A DNA stretch of 12,420 bases from an uncultured Collinsella sp. (GCA_900556515.1 USPH01000017.1:1-12420), one strand, 5' to 3'. Numbered from the stretch's first letter, positions 1 through 8,130 are shown. The notes: generated by a model from the sequence alone, not told the origin. A program made the numbers and translations.

Positions 1-999
1 GATCAGCGTCTCGTCGGCAGACGCACCCTCAAAGCCATCGATCTGCTCGTCGAAAGCCTCGCCCTGTTCGGACTCGAGCTGATCATCGGAAGCGATCGGC
101 TGGCCAAACTCGTCCTCCTCGTAGGTAGGCTCTTCGTACTCGATGGTGTTGCCATAGTCGTTTTGCTGCTGGGCCGCGGCATATTCCGCCGCTGCACGTG
201 CCATCTCCTCGGCGCGACGTTTTTGCTCACCAAAATAGGTGTCGAACGGAACATCGTCGGGGAACTCATTCTCGCCCTGGAAGGGGGCGACGTTGTCCAT
301 AACGCCAAGCAAAGCGGCAACAGAAGATTTGTTGCACACCGCGCCGGACGTATAGGGAAGGATGTAGCGGTTGGAGATGATGTTTGCCGCGTTGGCGAGC
401 GCAACGAGAGAGGCGAGAATCGCGACGATCCACAGCAGAACCTTGAGCGCGCCGGGAAGCGGCAGGATGCGCAGGACGGCGACGGCAGCGGGGGCAACCG
501 TGGCGACAGGCAGCAACTTAGCGATGAGCGCGCGGTACGAAGCATAGGGCTCGCGGGCGAGCAGCTCGGCGCGAGGGGAGTCGTAATGCGCGACAACGAC
601 CACCGGGCGGTTGCGCGGGGACGCGAGCGGGCCAGAAGCCTTGTGATAGGCAATGACATTTTGGCTCACGCCCGTCTTTCCCAGACCCGAGATCACGGGA
701 TGCCCGGTGCGCTCGAGCACATAGAGCACGGCACCGATGATGGCCAGCAGGGTACCGACCAAGCCGATGCCGCCACCGATACCCATAAGCAGGGCGCCGA
801 CAAACGCAAGGATGCCGGTGATAGCAAATGCCAGCCTGCTCGGCGCGGGAGCATTAAACTCCTGCACCTCGGGATCAAAGCCATGGTTGCGGAAAATCTG
901 AGCGATATCCTCGGCAGCCAAGCGCTCTTCTTCGCTGCATGCCGGCGTAATGCCGGTGTTCTGCAGCAGGTGGTTAATATAGTTCTGGGTGTTCGCCAT
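1..999 (-). CDS. Membrane-inserted M28-like peptidase homologue, 5' part (runs off left edge)
   Basis: An open frame without stops runs from ATG at 999 to the left edge, giving 333 residues of a longer protein. The start is preceded by GGAG with normal spacing. Residues 57-95 form a hydrophobic hairpin. VVVVAHYDS (133-141) matches the HxD metal-ligand motif of M28 aminopeptidases. A second hydrophobic stretch (about 158-205, probably two membrane passes) follows. Then comes SGAVCNKSSVAALL (218-231), which aligns with the family's GAxDNxSGVAALLE motif but has Cys222 where the metal-bridging Asp should be. Residues 257-333 are strongly acidic, charged and low in complexity. The later Glu, Asp and His ligands would lie beyond the window. 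By family it would be a zinc exopeptidase acting on peptides. The Asp-to-Cys change leaves catalysis open, and it may be a degenerate or altered-metal relative. The M28 assignment is fairly secure; substrate and activity are unknown. Confidence 0.72.
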   Translation of the reverse strand, partial: MANTQNYINHLLQNTGITPACSEEERLAAEDIAQIFRNHGFDPEVQEFNAPAPSRLAFAITGILAFVGALLMGIGGGIGLVGTLLAIIGAVLYVLERTGHPVISGLGKTGVSQNVIAYHKASGPLASPRNRPVVVVAHYDSPRAELLAREPYASYRALIAKLLPVATVAPAAVAVLRILPLPGALKVLLWIVAILASLVALANAANIISNRYILPYTSGAVCNKSSVAALLGVMDNVAPFQGENEFPDDVPFDTYFGEQKRRAEEMARAAAEYAAAQQQNDYGNTIEYEEPTYEEDEFGQPIASDDQLESEQGEAFDEQIDGFEGASADETLI

Positions 1000-1109
1000 G
1001 TGCGCTCCACATCCATAATCCGACAAATAGGCCCAATGCATGCACATTAGAACCGTATATAGTCGAAAGTATACCCCGAGCGAGCGCAAACGACCGAATT
1101 CGGGCCATC

Positions 1110-1138
1110 TTAACGCCCCGAGCGGACAAGGATATAGC
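1110..1138 (+). promoter_or_regulatory. Candidate promoter for the WYL regulator pair
   Basis: TTAACG (1110-1115) and TATAGC (1133-1138) are separated by 17 bp, each matching 4 of 6 positions of the sigma-70 consensus. They lie about 60 bp upstream of the ATG at 1198, in the divergent gap with the peptidase gene. This is a pattern match only. On the opposite strand a TATACT box (1068-1073) could serve the peptidase gene, but I see no good -35 for it. Confidence 0.3.
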
Positions 1139-1197
1139 CTAATCTCCATATCGGACTAAAATCATGGCAGCAAACCACCTTCTCATGCGAGGACCCT

Positions 1198-2220
1198 ATG
1201 ACGGCAAGCGACACGACCGCGACAATTAAAAAGGGGAATTCGGAGCCCAGTTTCGATAAAACGGCTCAGCGCATCCTCAATCTTTTCTTTGTGCTCAACA
1301 GCTCCCCCGAACCGTTGACGACCGAGCAGATCGTCTTGGATTCCGACCTGGGATATGGCTCGGGCAATATCGACTCGGATAAGCGCAAGTTTCGGCGCGA
1401 TCGTGACAAACTGCTCGAGCGTGGCATCTTAATCAAGGAGGTTCGCCCCGCCGGTGCGCAGGAGACCGAGGAAAGCTCGTGGACAATCGACCGCGAGCAC
1501 ACGTTTGCCGCAGGCGGCCTCATCACCGCAGACGACGCCGATATCCTGCTCAACGCCATCGACCAGACGCTAGCGGCCGGCTCATCCACTTTTGCCGCAC
1601 CGCTTGCCGATATTCGCTCCAAGATTGCCTACCTCACCGGTGGGACGACGGTGGACGAAACACCGATTCGCCGCTCTCCCACCGTCGATGCGGTATGGAG
1701 CGCCTTTGCCGAGCGATGCGCGCTGCGATTTTTATATCAGAACGGACGCGGCGAGCAGAAAGAACGTACCGTCTGTGTCTACGGCATGTTCGAACGCGAG
1801 GGCGTGGCGTACTTCTGCGGCCTCGACAATGTCACCGACGACATCAGGACATTCCGCTGCGACCGTATCGTTCGCGCTTGGCGTCCTTCGAAGGCCTACG
1901 CCATCCCTGCGGACTTCAATCTCAACGACTATCTGTTCTTTGAATTCGATTTCGCCGACCGACCGCCCGTTGCAGCCACGTTCTCGTTCGCCCCTCAGAC
2001 GCAGATCGATATGATCAACGGCCTCACGCGCGGGCGAGGTGGGCTCGCACACACCGATGCGGGATGGATCTGGACCGTTGACGTGCGCGACCTTGAAGCC
2101 GCCGCCTCATTTTGCATGGCCCACGCCATGGACGGCATGAGGCCCATGGCCCCCAAATCGCTCAAGCAGGCGTGGAACCACCTCATTGAAAGGACGGTGC
2201 ACGAGCATGCCCGTGCGTAA
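1198..2220 (+). CDS. WYL-domain transcriptional regulator, first of a tandem pair (PafB/PafC-like)
   Basis: A 340-residue protein with a GAGGA ribosome site just upstream of the ATG. The N-terminal part (about 21-95) is a winged-helix segment in which TTEQIV and SDKRKFRRDRDKL resemble the DNA-binding domain of DeoR/PafB-type regulators. The WYL domain spans about 165-230, with AYFCGLD (204-210) at the WYL position and TFRCDRI (218-224) as the conserved Arg-containing strand. A WCX-like C-terminal extension follows. WYL regulators sense ligands, often nucleic acids, and in actinobacteria PafB and PafC act together to activate DNA-damage genes. The gene overlaps the next WYL gene by 14 bp, so the two are probably co-translated and may form a heteromer. 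The family is clear. The PafBC role is inferred from the tandem arrangement and has not been shown for this pair. Confidence 0.85.
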   Translation: MTASDTTATIKKGNSEPSFDKTAQRILNLFFVLNSSPEPLTTEQIVLDSDLGYGSGNIDSDKRKFRRDRDKLLERGILIKEVRPAGAQETEESSWTIDREHTFAAGGLITADDADILLNAIDQTLAAGSSTFAAPLADIRSKIAYLTGGTTVDETPIRRSPTVDAVWSAFAERCALRFLYQNGRGEQKERTVCVYGMFEREGVAYFCGLDNVTDDIRTFRCDRIVRAWRPSKAYAIPADFNLNDYLFFEFDFADRPPVAATFSFAPQTQIDMINGLTRGRGGLAHTDAGWIWTVDVRDLEAAASFCMAHAMDGMRPMAPKSLKQAWNHLIERTVHEHARA

Positions 2221-3124
2221 ACTCACCAGCGAGCAGAGACTCTCGCGCGCCATCGACATCATGGAGGCCCTCTACGCCGCCGGCGAGAGCGGCATGACAC
2301 GAACCGAAATTTGCGGCCGCTTTGACATCACGGGAGTATCGCTCGACGAGATTCTCGAGATCGTCTCGACGCTCGCGGACCGAGAATCGGGTGCGCGCAT
2401 CATCTGCGAATGCCACGGCGAGCGTGTGGTCCTCACCGGTGACGCCGGACGTGTGCTACCGCTGCGCCTGAGTGCCGCCGAAGGCGCTGTGCTCAACCAT
2501 GAACTTGAATCGCTGGGGATCGAGCCGCAGACGGCAGCTCGGATTCGACATGCCCTTCTGCCCGAAGAGCTCGGCTATAACCAGCGCGTCTTTGACACCG
2601 TCAACCACGGGTCGCACTGGCAGCAGCTGAGCTGCGCCATTCAGGACGGTGTTCGCTGCCGCATCTCGTATCGCTCGATGGACGATGCTCGGCCACGCGA
2701 GCGTCTGGTCGACCCCTTGCGCATTACGGTAAACGGCGACCAAACATACTTGATTGCCTGGGACATCGCGGTCGATGAGCAGCGCACCTATCGCATGGAT
2801 AAAATCGAGGGACTCACCTTGACGGAAGACTCCGTCGTGCCTCACGCACCGGGCGTCGCATCCCTCCACGATTCCCTTGCCCGGACGCAGCGTAGCGCAA
2901 AGCTCTTGATGCCATTCGATATGACGGAGCATCTGGACTGGGCCGGCATCACCCTGATCGAGCGCAGCGGGGCAGACATGGCAACGGTAACCGTGCATTA
3001 CGGCTCCGAGCGTTGGCTACTGAGCCAGATAATCGCAGCGGGCGGAGCCATCCGCATCTTGGATGACCCCGCCCTGTCAAAGCGTCTGTGCGATATGGCA
3101 AAAACCCTCGTCTGTCCGCTTTAG
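2207..3124 (+). CDS. WYL-domain transcriptional regulator, second of the tandem pair
   Basis: A 305-residue protein if it starts at the ATG at 2207. A TTG at 2186 in the same frame would add seven residues. I prefer the ATG because it gives a natural MPVRKLTSEQ start, although its AAAGGA box (2189-2194) is 12 bases away, longer than usual. The N-terminus (about 8-65) is a helix-turn-helix segment. The WYL domain lies at about 140-205, with YLIAWD (181-186) and TYRMDKI (194-200). A WCX-type region occupies about 232-300. The helix-turn-helix part is less canonical than in the first WYL gene, as is common for one member of PafBC-type pairs. The start lies inside the end of the upstream WYL gene, implying translational coupling. 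Its stop overlaps the stop of the convergent dinG-like gene. The targets are unknown; control of DNA repair is a reasonable inference only. Confidence 0.83.
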   Translation: MPVRKLTSEQRLSRAIDIMEALYAAGESGMTRTEICGRFDITGVSLDEILEIVSTLADRESGARIICECHGERVVLTGDAGRVLPLRLSAAEGAVLNHELESLGIEPQTAARIRHALLPEELGYNQRVFDTVNHGSHWQQLSCAIQDGVRCRISYRSMDDARPRERLVDPLRITVNGDQTYLIAWDIAVDEQRTYRMDKIEGLTLTEDSVVPHAPGVASLHDSLARTQRSAKLLMPFDMTEHLDWAGITLIERSGADMATVTVHYGSERWLLSQIIAAGGAIRILDDPALSKRLCDMAKTLVCPL

Positions 3125-6015
3125 CGCCGCCGCTCGTGACGTGCGCGCCACAGTTGCAGATAGTGACCGATCTGCGCCGATTCGATGCGCTGGTAGGAGC
3201 TCGTAGGCAGCGACGTTAAGAACTTCTTTCCGTAGCCCTTCGTCACCAGGCGCGGGTCGGCCAGAATCAGCACGCCGCAATCGGTCGACGAGCGGATAAG
3301 GCGGCCGGCCGCCTGCTTGACCTCGAGCACCGCCTCGGGCAGCGAATAGCGCGCCCAAGCGCGGTCTTCGCGCAGGTTGCGCTCGCACGAGAGCGGGTCC
3401 GTGGGGCTCGAGAACGGCAGCTTGGGAATGATGACGCAACGCAGCGTCTCGCCGCTGGCGTCAAACCCCTCCCAGAAGGCCTTAAGCGCAAAAAGCGACG
3501 AGGTCGGCTCATTGATAAACCGGTCGCGCAGGCGACGAGGAGATGAGTTGCGCTGCTGGCAGTTGAGTTCCAGACCCGCACGGGCCATCTTGGGCTCAAC
3601 GCGGGTGTACAGGTCTTCCATGTCGCGCCGATTGGTGAACAGCGTGAGCACCGATCCGCCCATGGCAAGATGGGCGTCGACCAGCACGCGCTCGAGCGCC
3701 GTAAGATAGCTCTCGCGATCGCGCGGATCGGGGATATCGCCCGCAACGACTACAGCCATGTTCGAATCGAAGTCGTAGCTCGAGTCCAAGTGCAGCGATG
3801 AAGATGTTGAAGCACCGATGCGATCGAGGCCGACCGCGTGGTTAAAGTGTTCAAAGCTTTTGGACACCGTCATGGTCGCCGAGGCAAAGATAGCCGTGTG
3901 AACCTCGGGCAGCCACTCGGTTGCCAAGGCCTCGCCAATGTCGATGCGCTCTGCGGTCATTGACTCTCCGCCGGCACGCAACCTGCGATTGACCTGCAGC
4001 GAATACACATAGTGTTCATCGGTGCCGTCGATGATGAGTTTGAGGTTCTCGGCCAGCTCGTGCAGGCGGCGCGAGATATCGCCCAAGTCGACAACAACCT
4101 CGGGCTTGTCGGCGGCGACGGCTTGCACCAGCGCGTCGACGCACTTGTCAGCTTGTTCCAATGCATCGATGGCAGCGTAGGCCGACTGTAAGAAATCATG
4201 CCAGTCGTCAGATTCGCGCAGCTCGGGGCCAATCCATAGATTGGCATTGTCATAACCCCCACGGGCACGGCGGCCGAGCTCGCGAACGCCATCGAACACG
4301 TCGGCGATTGCCATGCTCGCGCGCGCAACCGTCGACGTCGCCTTGGCAGTAAGGCCCAGATAGAGCGTAGAGCCCTCAGAGGTTGCCAAATCACGGGAGA
4401 CCTGGCTTAGCGCACCGGTGCTCGAGCCACCCAGGCGCTCAAACAGAACGCGTGATTCGTCCGCCGACACCACGCGCGCCCACTGACGGCGCGCCTCGCG
4501 CTCGATAGAATGAGCCTCGTCGATTACCCAATGACGAATCGGAGGCAAAATCCTGCCCTCGGCCGCAACATTGCGGAACAGCAGGGAATGGTTGGTAACC
4601 ACCACGTCGGCATGCGCCGCACGACGGCGAGCGCCGTGGACCAAGCATTTTTCAGGGAAAAACGGGCAGAGGCGACGAGCGCACTCGCGCGAGGCCGTCG
4701 TAAAGTCGGGGCGGTTGACGCTGCGCCACCGAATGCCGAGCGAGTCGAGGTCGCCATCGGCTGATTGGCAGACGTACGCCATAATGACCGCGACCGCCGT
4801 GAGCGTGTCCGCCGGATCGCGCTTGGTGGTAATCTCGACCTGGCCGCGGCTCATGCGCTCAAGCTTGCGCAGGCACGGATAGTGGTCATAGCCCTTGAGA
4901 GCGCAAAATGACAGGCCACCGTCCAGTTGCTCGGCAAGTTTTGGCAGCTCATGGTACATGAGCTGGTCGGCAAGATTGTTCGATTTGGTCGCAATACCAA
5001 CCGTGATGTTGTTACGGCGTGCTGCCTCGGCAAAAGGCACCAGATAGGCCATCGATTTGCCGACGCCCGTGCCCGCCTCAATTACACGATGAGTGCCCGT
5101 GACCAGCGCATCGCGGACCTCGAGCGCCATCGCGATCTGCTCATCACGCGGCTCGTAGGTGGGATACATGCGATTGACCAGGCCACCTGGCGCATAGTCT
5201 GCCTCAATCTCCTCACGACTCGGCATCTTGAGTACCGGCAGTTCGTCGGCGTCCACCCGATCGTCGGCGCGATCGGCCTTGAGAACGTCAGCACGGGCGG
5301 CGCTGAGAGAGAAGATAGAACCAGGGTTCTGCCCCGCCAAGAATGAGAAGATTGGACGATAGGACCAAGGCACGTCCGGATGCATGTCGGCTAGGCGCGC
5401 CATGAGGCCCTGGGGCAAGTCGGTGAGTGCCACGAGCAACACGCGCCATACGCCACACAGGGCGTCGACGTCGGCATTGGCACGGTGTGATACCGAGTCA
5501 CAGCCAAACAGATCGGCCATAAAAGACAGCTTGTGCGAGGCCAGGCGCGGAAGCGCGATGCGCGACAGCGCCAGCGAATCGATCCAAATATCGCTCACGT
5601 TGACGCCGCCTTTGACCGACTCGATAAACGAGCGGTCGAACGTGGCGTTATGTGCGATTACCGGGCAACCACCGACAAAATCGGCGAGAGCGGCTACGGC
5701 CTCAACGGCCGACGGGGCATCTGCCACATCGGCATTTGTAATGCTCGTGAGCTCGGTAATCTCGGCGGGAATCAGCTGCTTGGGATGCACGAAGGTATCG
5801 AAGCGGTCGACGATCTCGCGGCCCGAAAGACGGGCCGCCGAGATCTCGATCAGCTCGTTGTCCTGCACCGAAAGACCTGTGGTCTCGGTATCGAGGACAA
5901 TTACATCTTCCTCGATAAGGCCGAAGGACTGCGTTTTGGCGCGTTCGGCAAGCGTGGCATAGGAGTCGATGACAAACTGCGGCGTTCCTGACGAAACCGC
6001 GTCCTCGATTAGCAT
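3121..6015 (-). CDS. dinG: DnaQ-type exonuclease fused to DinG/XPD-family helicase
   Basis: A 964-residue two-part protein. The N-terminal DEDDh 3'-5' exonuclease has DTETTGL (42-48), HNATFD (122-127) and H177/D182 in HRANAD, so all catalytic residues are present. The helicase part has Walker A AGTGVGKS (314-321), the DEAH box (499-502), SAT (712-714) and motif VI QAAGRLIR (901-908). Cys381, 445, 450 and 457 match the four-cysteine Fe-S cluster pattern of DinG/XPD helicases (the last three spaced C-x4-C-x6-C). The family unwinds or degrades forked and R-loop structures during repair. Length and domain order match the Bacillus-type DinG. The ATG overlaps the last codons of ddl by 7 bp, and no strong ribosome site is visible, suggesting translational coupling. 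The gene ends tail-to-tail with the WYL pair. Identity is secure; whether both activities work is untested. Confidence 0.95.
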   Translation of the reverse strand: MLIEDAVSSGTPQFVIDSYATLAERAKTQSFGLIEEDVIVLDTETTGLSVQDNELIEISAARLSGREIVDRFDTFVHPKQLIPAEITELTSITNADVADAPSAVEAVAALADFVGGCPVIAHNATFDRSFIESVKGGVNVSDIWIDSLALSRIALPRLASHKLSFMADLFGCDSVSHRANADVDALCGVWRVLLVALTDLPQGLMARLADMHPDVPWSYRPIFSFLAGQNPGSIFSLSAARADVLKADRADDRVDADELPVLKMPSREEIEADYAPGGLVNRMYPTYEPRDEQIAMALEVRDALVTGTHRVIEAGTGVGKSMAYLVPFAEAARRNNITVGIATKSNNLADQLMYHELPKLAEQLDGGLSFCALKGYDHYPCLRKLERMSRGQVEITTKRDPADTLTAVAVIMAYVCQSADGDLDSLGIRWRSVNRPDFTTASRECARRLCPFFPEKCLVHGARRRAAHADVVVTNHSLLFRNVAAEGRILPPIRHWVIDEAHSIEREARRQWARVVSADESRVLFERLGGSSTGALSQVSRDLATSEGSTLYLGLTAKATSTVARASMAIADVFDGVRELGRRARGGYDNANLWIGPELRESDDWHDFLQSAYAAIDALEQADKCVDALVQAVAADKPEVVVDLGDISRRLHELAENLKLIIDGTDEHYVYSLQVNRRLRAGGESMTAERIDIGEALATEWLPEVHTAIFASATMTVSKSFEHFNHAVGLDRIGASTSSSLHLDSSYDFDSNMAVVVAGDIPDPRDRESYLTALERVLVDAHLAMGGSVLTLFTNRRDMEDLYTRVEPKMARAGLELNCQQRNSSPRRLRDRFINEPTSSLFALKAFWEGFDASGETLRCVIIPKLPFSSPTDPLSCERNLREDRAWARYSLPEAVLEVKQAAGRLIRSSTDCGVLILADPRLVTKGYGKKFLTSLPTSSYQRIESAQIGHYLQLWRARHERRR

Positions 6016-6974
6016 GCAATGCCCGCTCGACGAAGGCCCATACGGATCAGGCTGTCACAGACCTGCGGGAACGTCATGTCGTCGGTGTGGCGGATCTCAT
6101 CCGGATACAGCGACGTATCGGTCATGCCGGGAATGGTATTGGTCTCGAGGATGACGGGGCCGTCCTCACTCACAATAAAGTCACTGCGCGAGATACCCAG
6201 GCAACCGAGGGCCTTGTGAGCAGCGCAGGCAAGCTCCTGAGCGCGAGTGTAATTCTCGGGTGAAATCTGCGCCGGAATGCGATGGATGTCCGTAGGGTCG
6301 ACATACTTCACGTCCAGATCGTAGAACTCGCAGTCCTTGGGCTTACGAATCTCGACAATCGGCAGAGCGCGCACGTCGTCCTCGCCGTACACGCCGACGG
6401 TGATCTCGGTACCCTCGATGCACTTCTCGACCAGCACTTTGTCGCCGTACTCAAACGCCTTGGCGATTGCCGCGGGCAGCTCGGAGGGCTCATGGACCAG
6501 GGAAATGCCATAGCTGGAACCGTTGACGGCCGGCTTCACAAAGCAGCGCTCGCCACAAACCTCGACGATATGATCGATATCGACTTCATCGCCCACCTCG
6601 AGCGCGAGGCCGGGGGCAATGGGGATGCCCGCCTTGGCGTACAAGAGCTTAGAGACCTCCTTGTCGGCACCGCAGGCGCTGGCAAGCACGCCCGAGGCCG
6701 TGTAGGGGATACCCAGGGTCTCCATGGCGCCCTGCATGGCGCCATCCTCGCCGCCGGCACCGTGCATGGCGATAAACGCCACGTCAAAGCCGCCGGTCGC
6801 CATGGTTACCATAAAATCATCGGCAGCCGTGTCGAGCAGCTCCACCGAAGTGTAGCCGGCCTCCTTCAAGGCAACCACGACGTTCTTTCCCGAATTGAGC
6901 GAGATCTCGCGCTCAGCGGAATGACCGCCCGCCAAGACCGCTACGTGCATGTTCTCTAGGCTTTTACCCGGCAT
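6009..6974 (-). CDS. ddl: D-alanine--D-alanine ligase
   Basis: A 321-residue ATP-grasp enzyme that joins two D-alanines for the peptidoglycan stem peptide, in the cytoplasm. Visible landmarks are GGHSAERE (16-23, substrate Glu21), HGAGGEDG (71-78), FVKP with Lys147, NGSSYG (151-156), KY at 223-224 in the omega loop, Asp265 in SRSDF, and ETNTIPGMT (277-285) with metal ligands Glu277 and Asn279. The Lys-Tyr pair in the omega loop is the type found in D-Ala-D-Ala enzymes rather than vancomycin-resistance D-lactate ligases. The start at 6974 is chosen because a very strong GAGGAGGAG site lies 7 bases upstream. Met9 (6950) would fit the typical family start but has only a weak site. The gene is divergent from rlmN, and its end overlaps the start of dinG. 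Confidence 0.96.
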   Translation of the reverse strand: MPGKSLENMHVAVLAGGHSAEREISLNSGKNVVVALKEAGYTSVELLDTAADDFMVTMATGGFDVAFIAMHGAGGEDGAMQGAMETLGIPYTASGVLASACGADKEVSKLLYAKAGIPIAPGLALEVGDEVDIDHIVEVCGERCFVKPAVNGSSYGISLVHEPSELPAAIAKAFEYGDKVLVEKCIEGTEITVGVYGEDDVRALPIVEIRKPKDCEFYDLDVKYVDPTDIHRIPAQISPENYTRAQELACAAHKALGCLGISRSDFIVSEDGPVILETNTIPGMTDTSLYPDEIRHTDDMTFPQVCDSLIRMGLRRAGIAC

Positions 6975-6981
6975 GGGCAGA

Positions 6982-6990
6982 CTCCTCCTC
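6982..6990 (-). promoter_or_regulatory. Strong ribosome binding site deciding the ddl start
   Basis: GAGGAGGAG on the minus strand ends 7 bases before the ATG at 6974. The alternative internal ATG at 6950 has nothing comparable, so translation most likely starts at 6974. Confidence 0.75.
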
Positions 6991-7059
6991 TATAATTTCT
7001 GCAGCTGATACCATATTGTAGCGATACCCTCTACGTTTCCCCAAAATCGAAAGGCTTCC

Positions 7060-8112
7060 ATGAATCCCAGGACTAAATCTCAGGACATTCGCGACTTGAG
7101 CCAAAACGATATTCGTGAGCTCGTGGCCGAGCTTGGCCAGCCCGCCTTCCGCGCGAAGCAGCTCATCGAATGGGTCTTTGAGAAGAACGTTTGTTCGTTT
7201 GACGATATGACCAACCTTCCCAAGGCTTTCCGCGAGCAGCTTAAAGAGGCTTTTGCCTTTGACACGCCGACTGAACTCACCAAGCAGGTTTCCAAAGATG
7301 GCTCTCGCAAGTATCTGCTCGAGTACCACGACGGCGTTTCCGTCGAGACCGTCGGCATGCCCCGTCGTAACAAGCTTTCCGTCTGCGTTTCCACCCAGGC
7401 AGGCTGTGGCATGGGCTGTGCCTTTTGCGCTACCGGTCTCAACGGCCTCAAGCGCTCTCTGACCGCTCAAGAGATCGTCGACCAGGTACTTCATGTATCC
7501 AACGACTTTGGCGAGCGCGCCACGAGCGTCGTCTTCATGGGCCAGGGTGAGCCGTTTGCCAACTACGACGAGGTTCTCAAGGCGTTGCGAATCCTCAACG
7601 ACCCCGATGGCATCGGTATCGGTGCTCGTCACCTCACCGTCTCTACCAGCGGCGTTATTCCCGGTATTCGCAAATTTGCCGACATCCCTGAACAGTTCAC
7701 GCTTGCCGTTTCCCTGCATTCCGCCATCCAGTCGACACGCAATAAGCTTATGCCCGGTGTTAAGAAGTACACGCTACTTCGCCTTCACGAGGCGCTTCAA
7801 CTCTACACCGAGAAGACTGGCCGCCGCCCGACCTATGAGTATGCCATGATCGAAGGCGTCAACGATACGAATCCCGAGATGCAGGCGCTCTGCGACTTCT
7901 GCGAGGGAACGTTGTGCCACGTTAACCTGATTCAGCTTAACGACATCGAGGGCAGCCCGCTCAAGCCTTCGCCGATTCATAAGGTTGAGGATCTTCAGCG
8001 TCGTCTTGAGTCCCGTGGCATCGAGACCACGATTCGTAACTCCCGTGGTAACGATATTGACGCTGCTTGCGGACAGCTTAAGCAGCGCTTCAAAGTTCAG
8101 AAGAACGCATAG
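7060..8112 (+). CDS. rlmN: Dual-specificity 23S rRNA A2503 / tRNA A37 C2-methyltransferase
   Basis: A 350-residue radical-SAM enzyme that methylates C2 of A2503 in 23S rRNA, and of A37 in some tRNAs, supporting ribosome accuracy. The radical-SAM cluster motif is C116-x3-C120-x2-C123. GQGEP (161-165) lies in the SAM-binding part. The two mechanistic cysteines of the RlmN family are present as C109 (seven residues before the first cluster Cys) and C337 in DIDAACGQL, and the proposed catalytic Glu is E96. All functional residues are therefore in place, and the motifs favour RlmN over inactive relatives. AAAGG lies upstream of the ATG. Codons are rich in C/T-ending optimal types (CGT, GTT, CTT, AAG), unlike the neighbouring ddl, suggesting a well-expressed gene. 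It is transcribed alone, with its own terminator just downstream. Confidence 0.97.
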   Translation: MNPRTKSQDIRDLSQNDIRELVAELGQPAFRAKQLIEWVFEKNVCSFDDMTNLPKAFREQLKEAFAFDTPTELTKQVSKDGSRKYLLEYHDGVSVETVGMPRRNKLSVCVSTQAGCGMGCAFCATGLNGLKRSLTAQEIVDQVLHVSNDFGERATSVVFMGQGEPFANYDEVLKALRILNDPDGIGIGARHLTVSTSGVIPGIRKFADIPEQFTLAVSLHSAIQSTRNKLMPGVKKYTLLRLHEALQLYTEKTGRRPTYEYAMIEGVNDTNPEMQALCDFCEGTLCHVNLIQLNDIEGSPLKPSPIHKVEDLQRRLESRGIETTIRNSRGNDIDAACGQLKQRFKVQKNA

Positions 8113-8130
8113 GGGAGCTGCACCCCAAAA

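Noticed and set aside
163..1050. A 295-codon open frame on the plus strand
   Set aside because: It lies antisense to the M28-like gene, has no recognisable domain, and the opposite frame gives coherent membrane segments and peptidase motifs.
5533..5991. Plus-strand open frames inside the dinG-like gene (also 5384-5962 and 4927-5346)
   Set aside because: They mirror the exonuclease and helicase coding frame, have no family signature and lack convincing ribosome sites.
6991..6996. TATAAT on the plus strand between ddl and rlmN
   Set aside because: No -35-like hexamer lies 16-18 bp upstream, so I cannot support it as the rlmN promoter.
6964..7719. A 251-codon open frame on the minus strand
   Set aside because: It is antisense to rlmN, which has every radical-SAM and catalytic residue. 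The long shadow is a by-product of rlmN codon choice.
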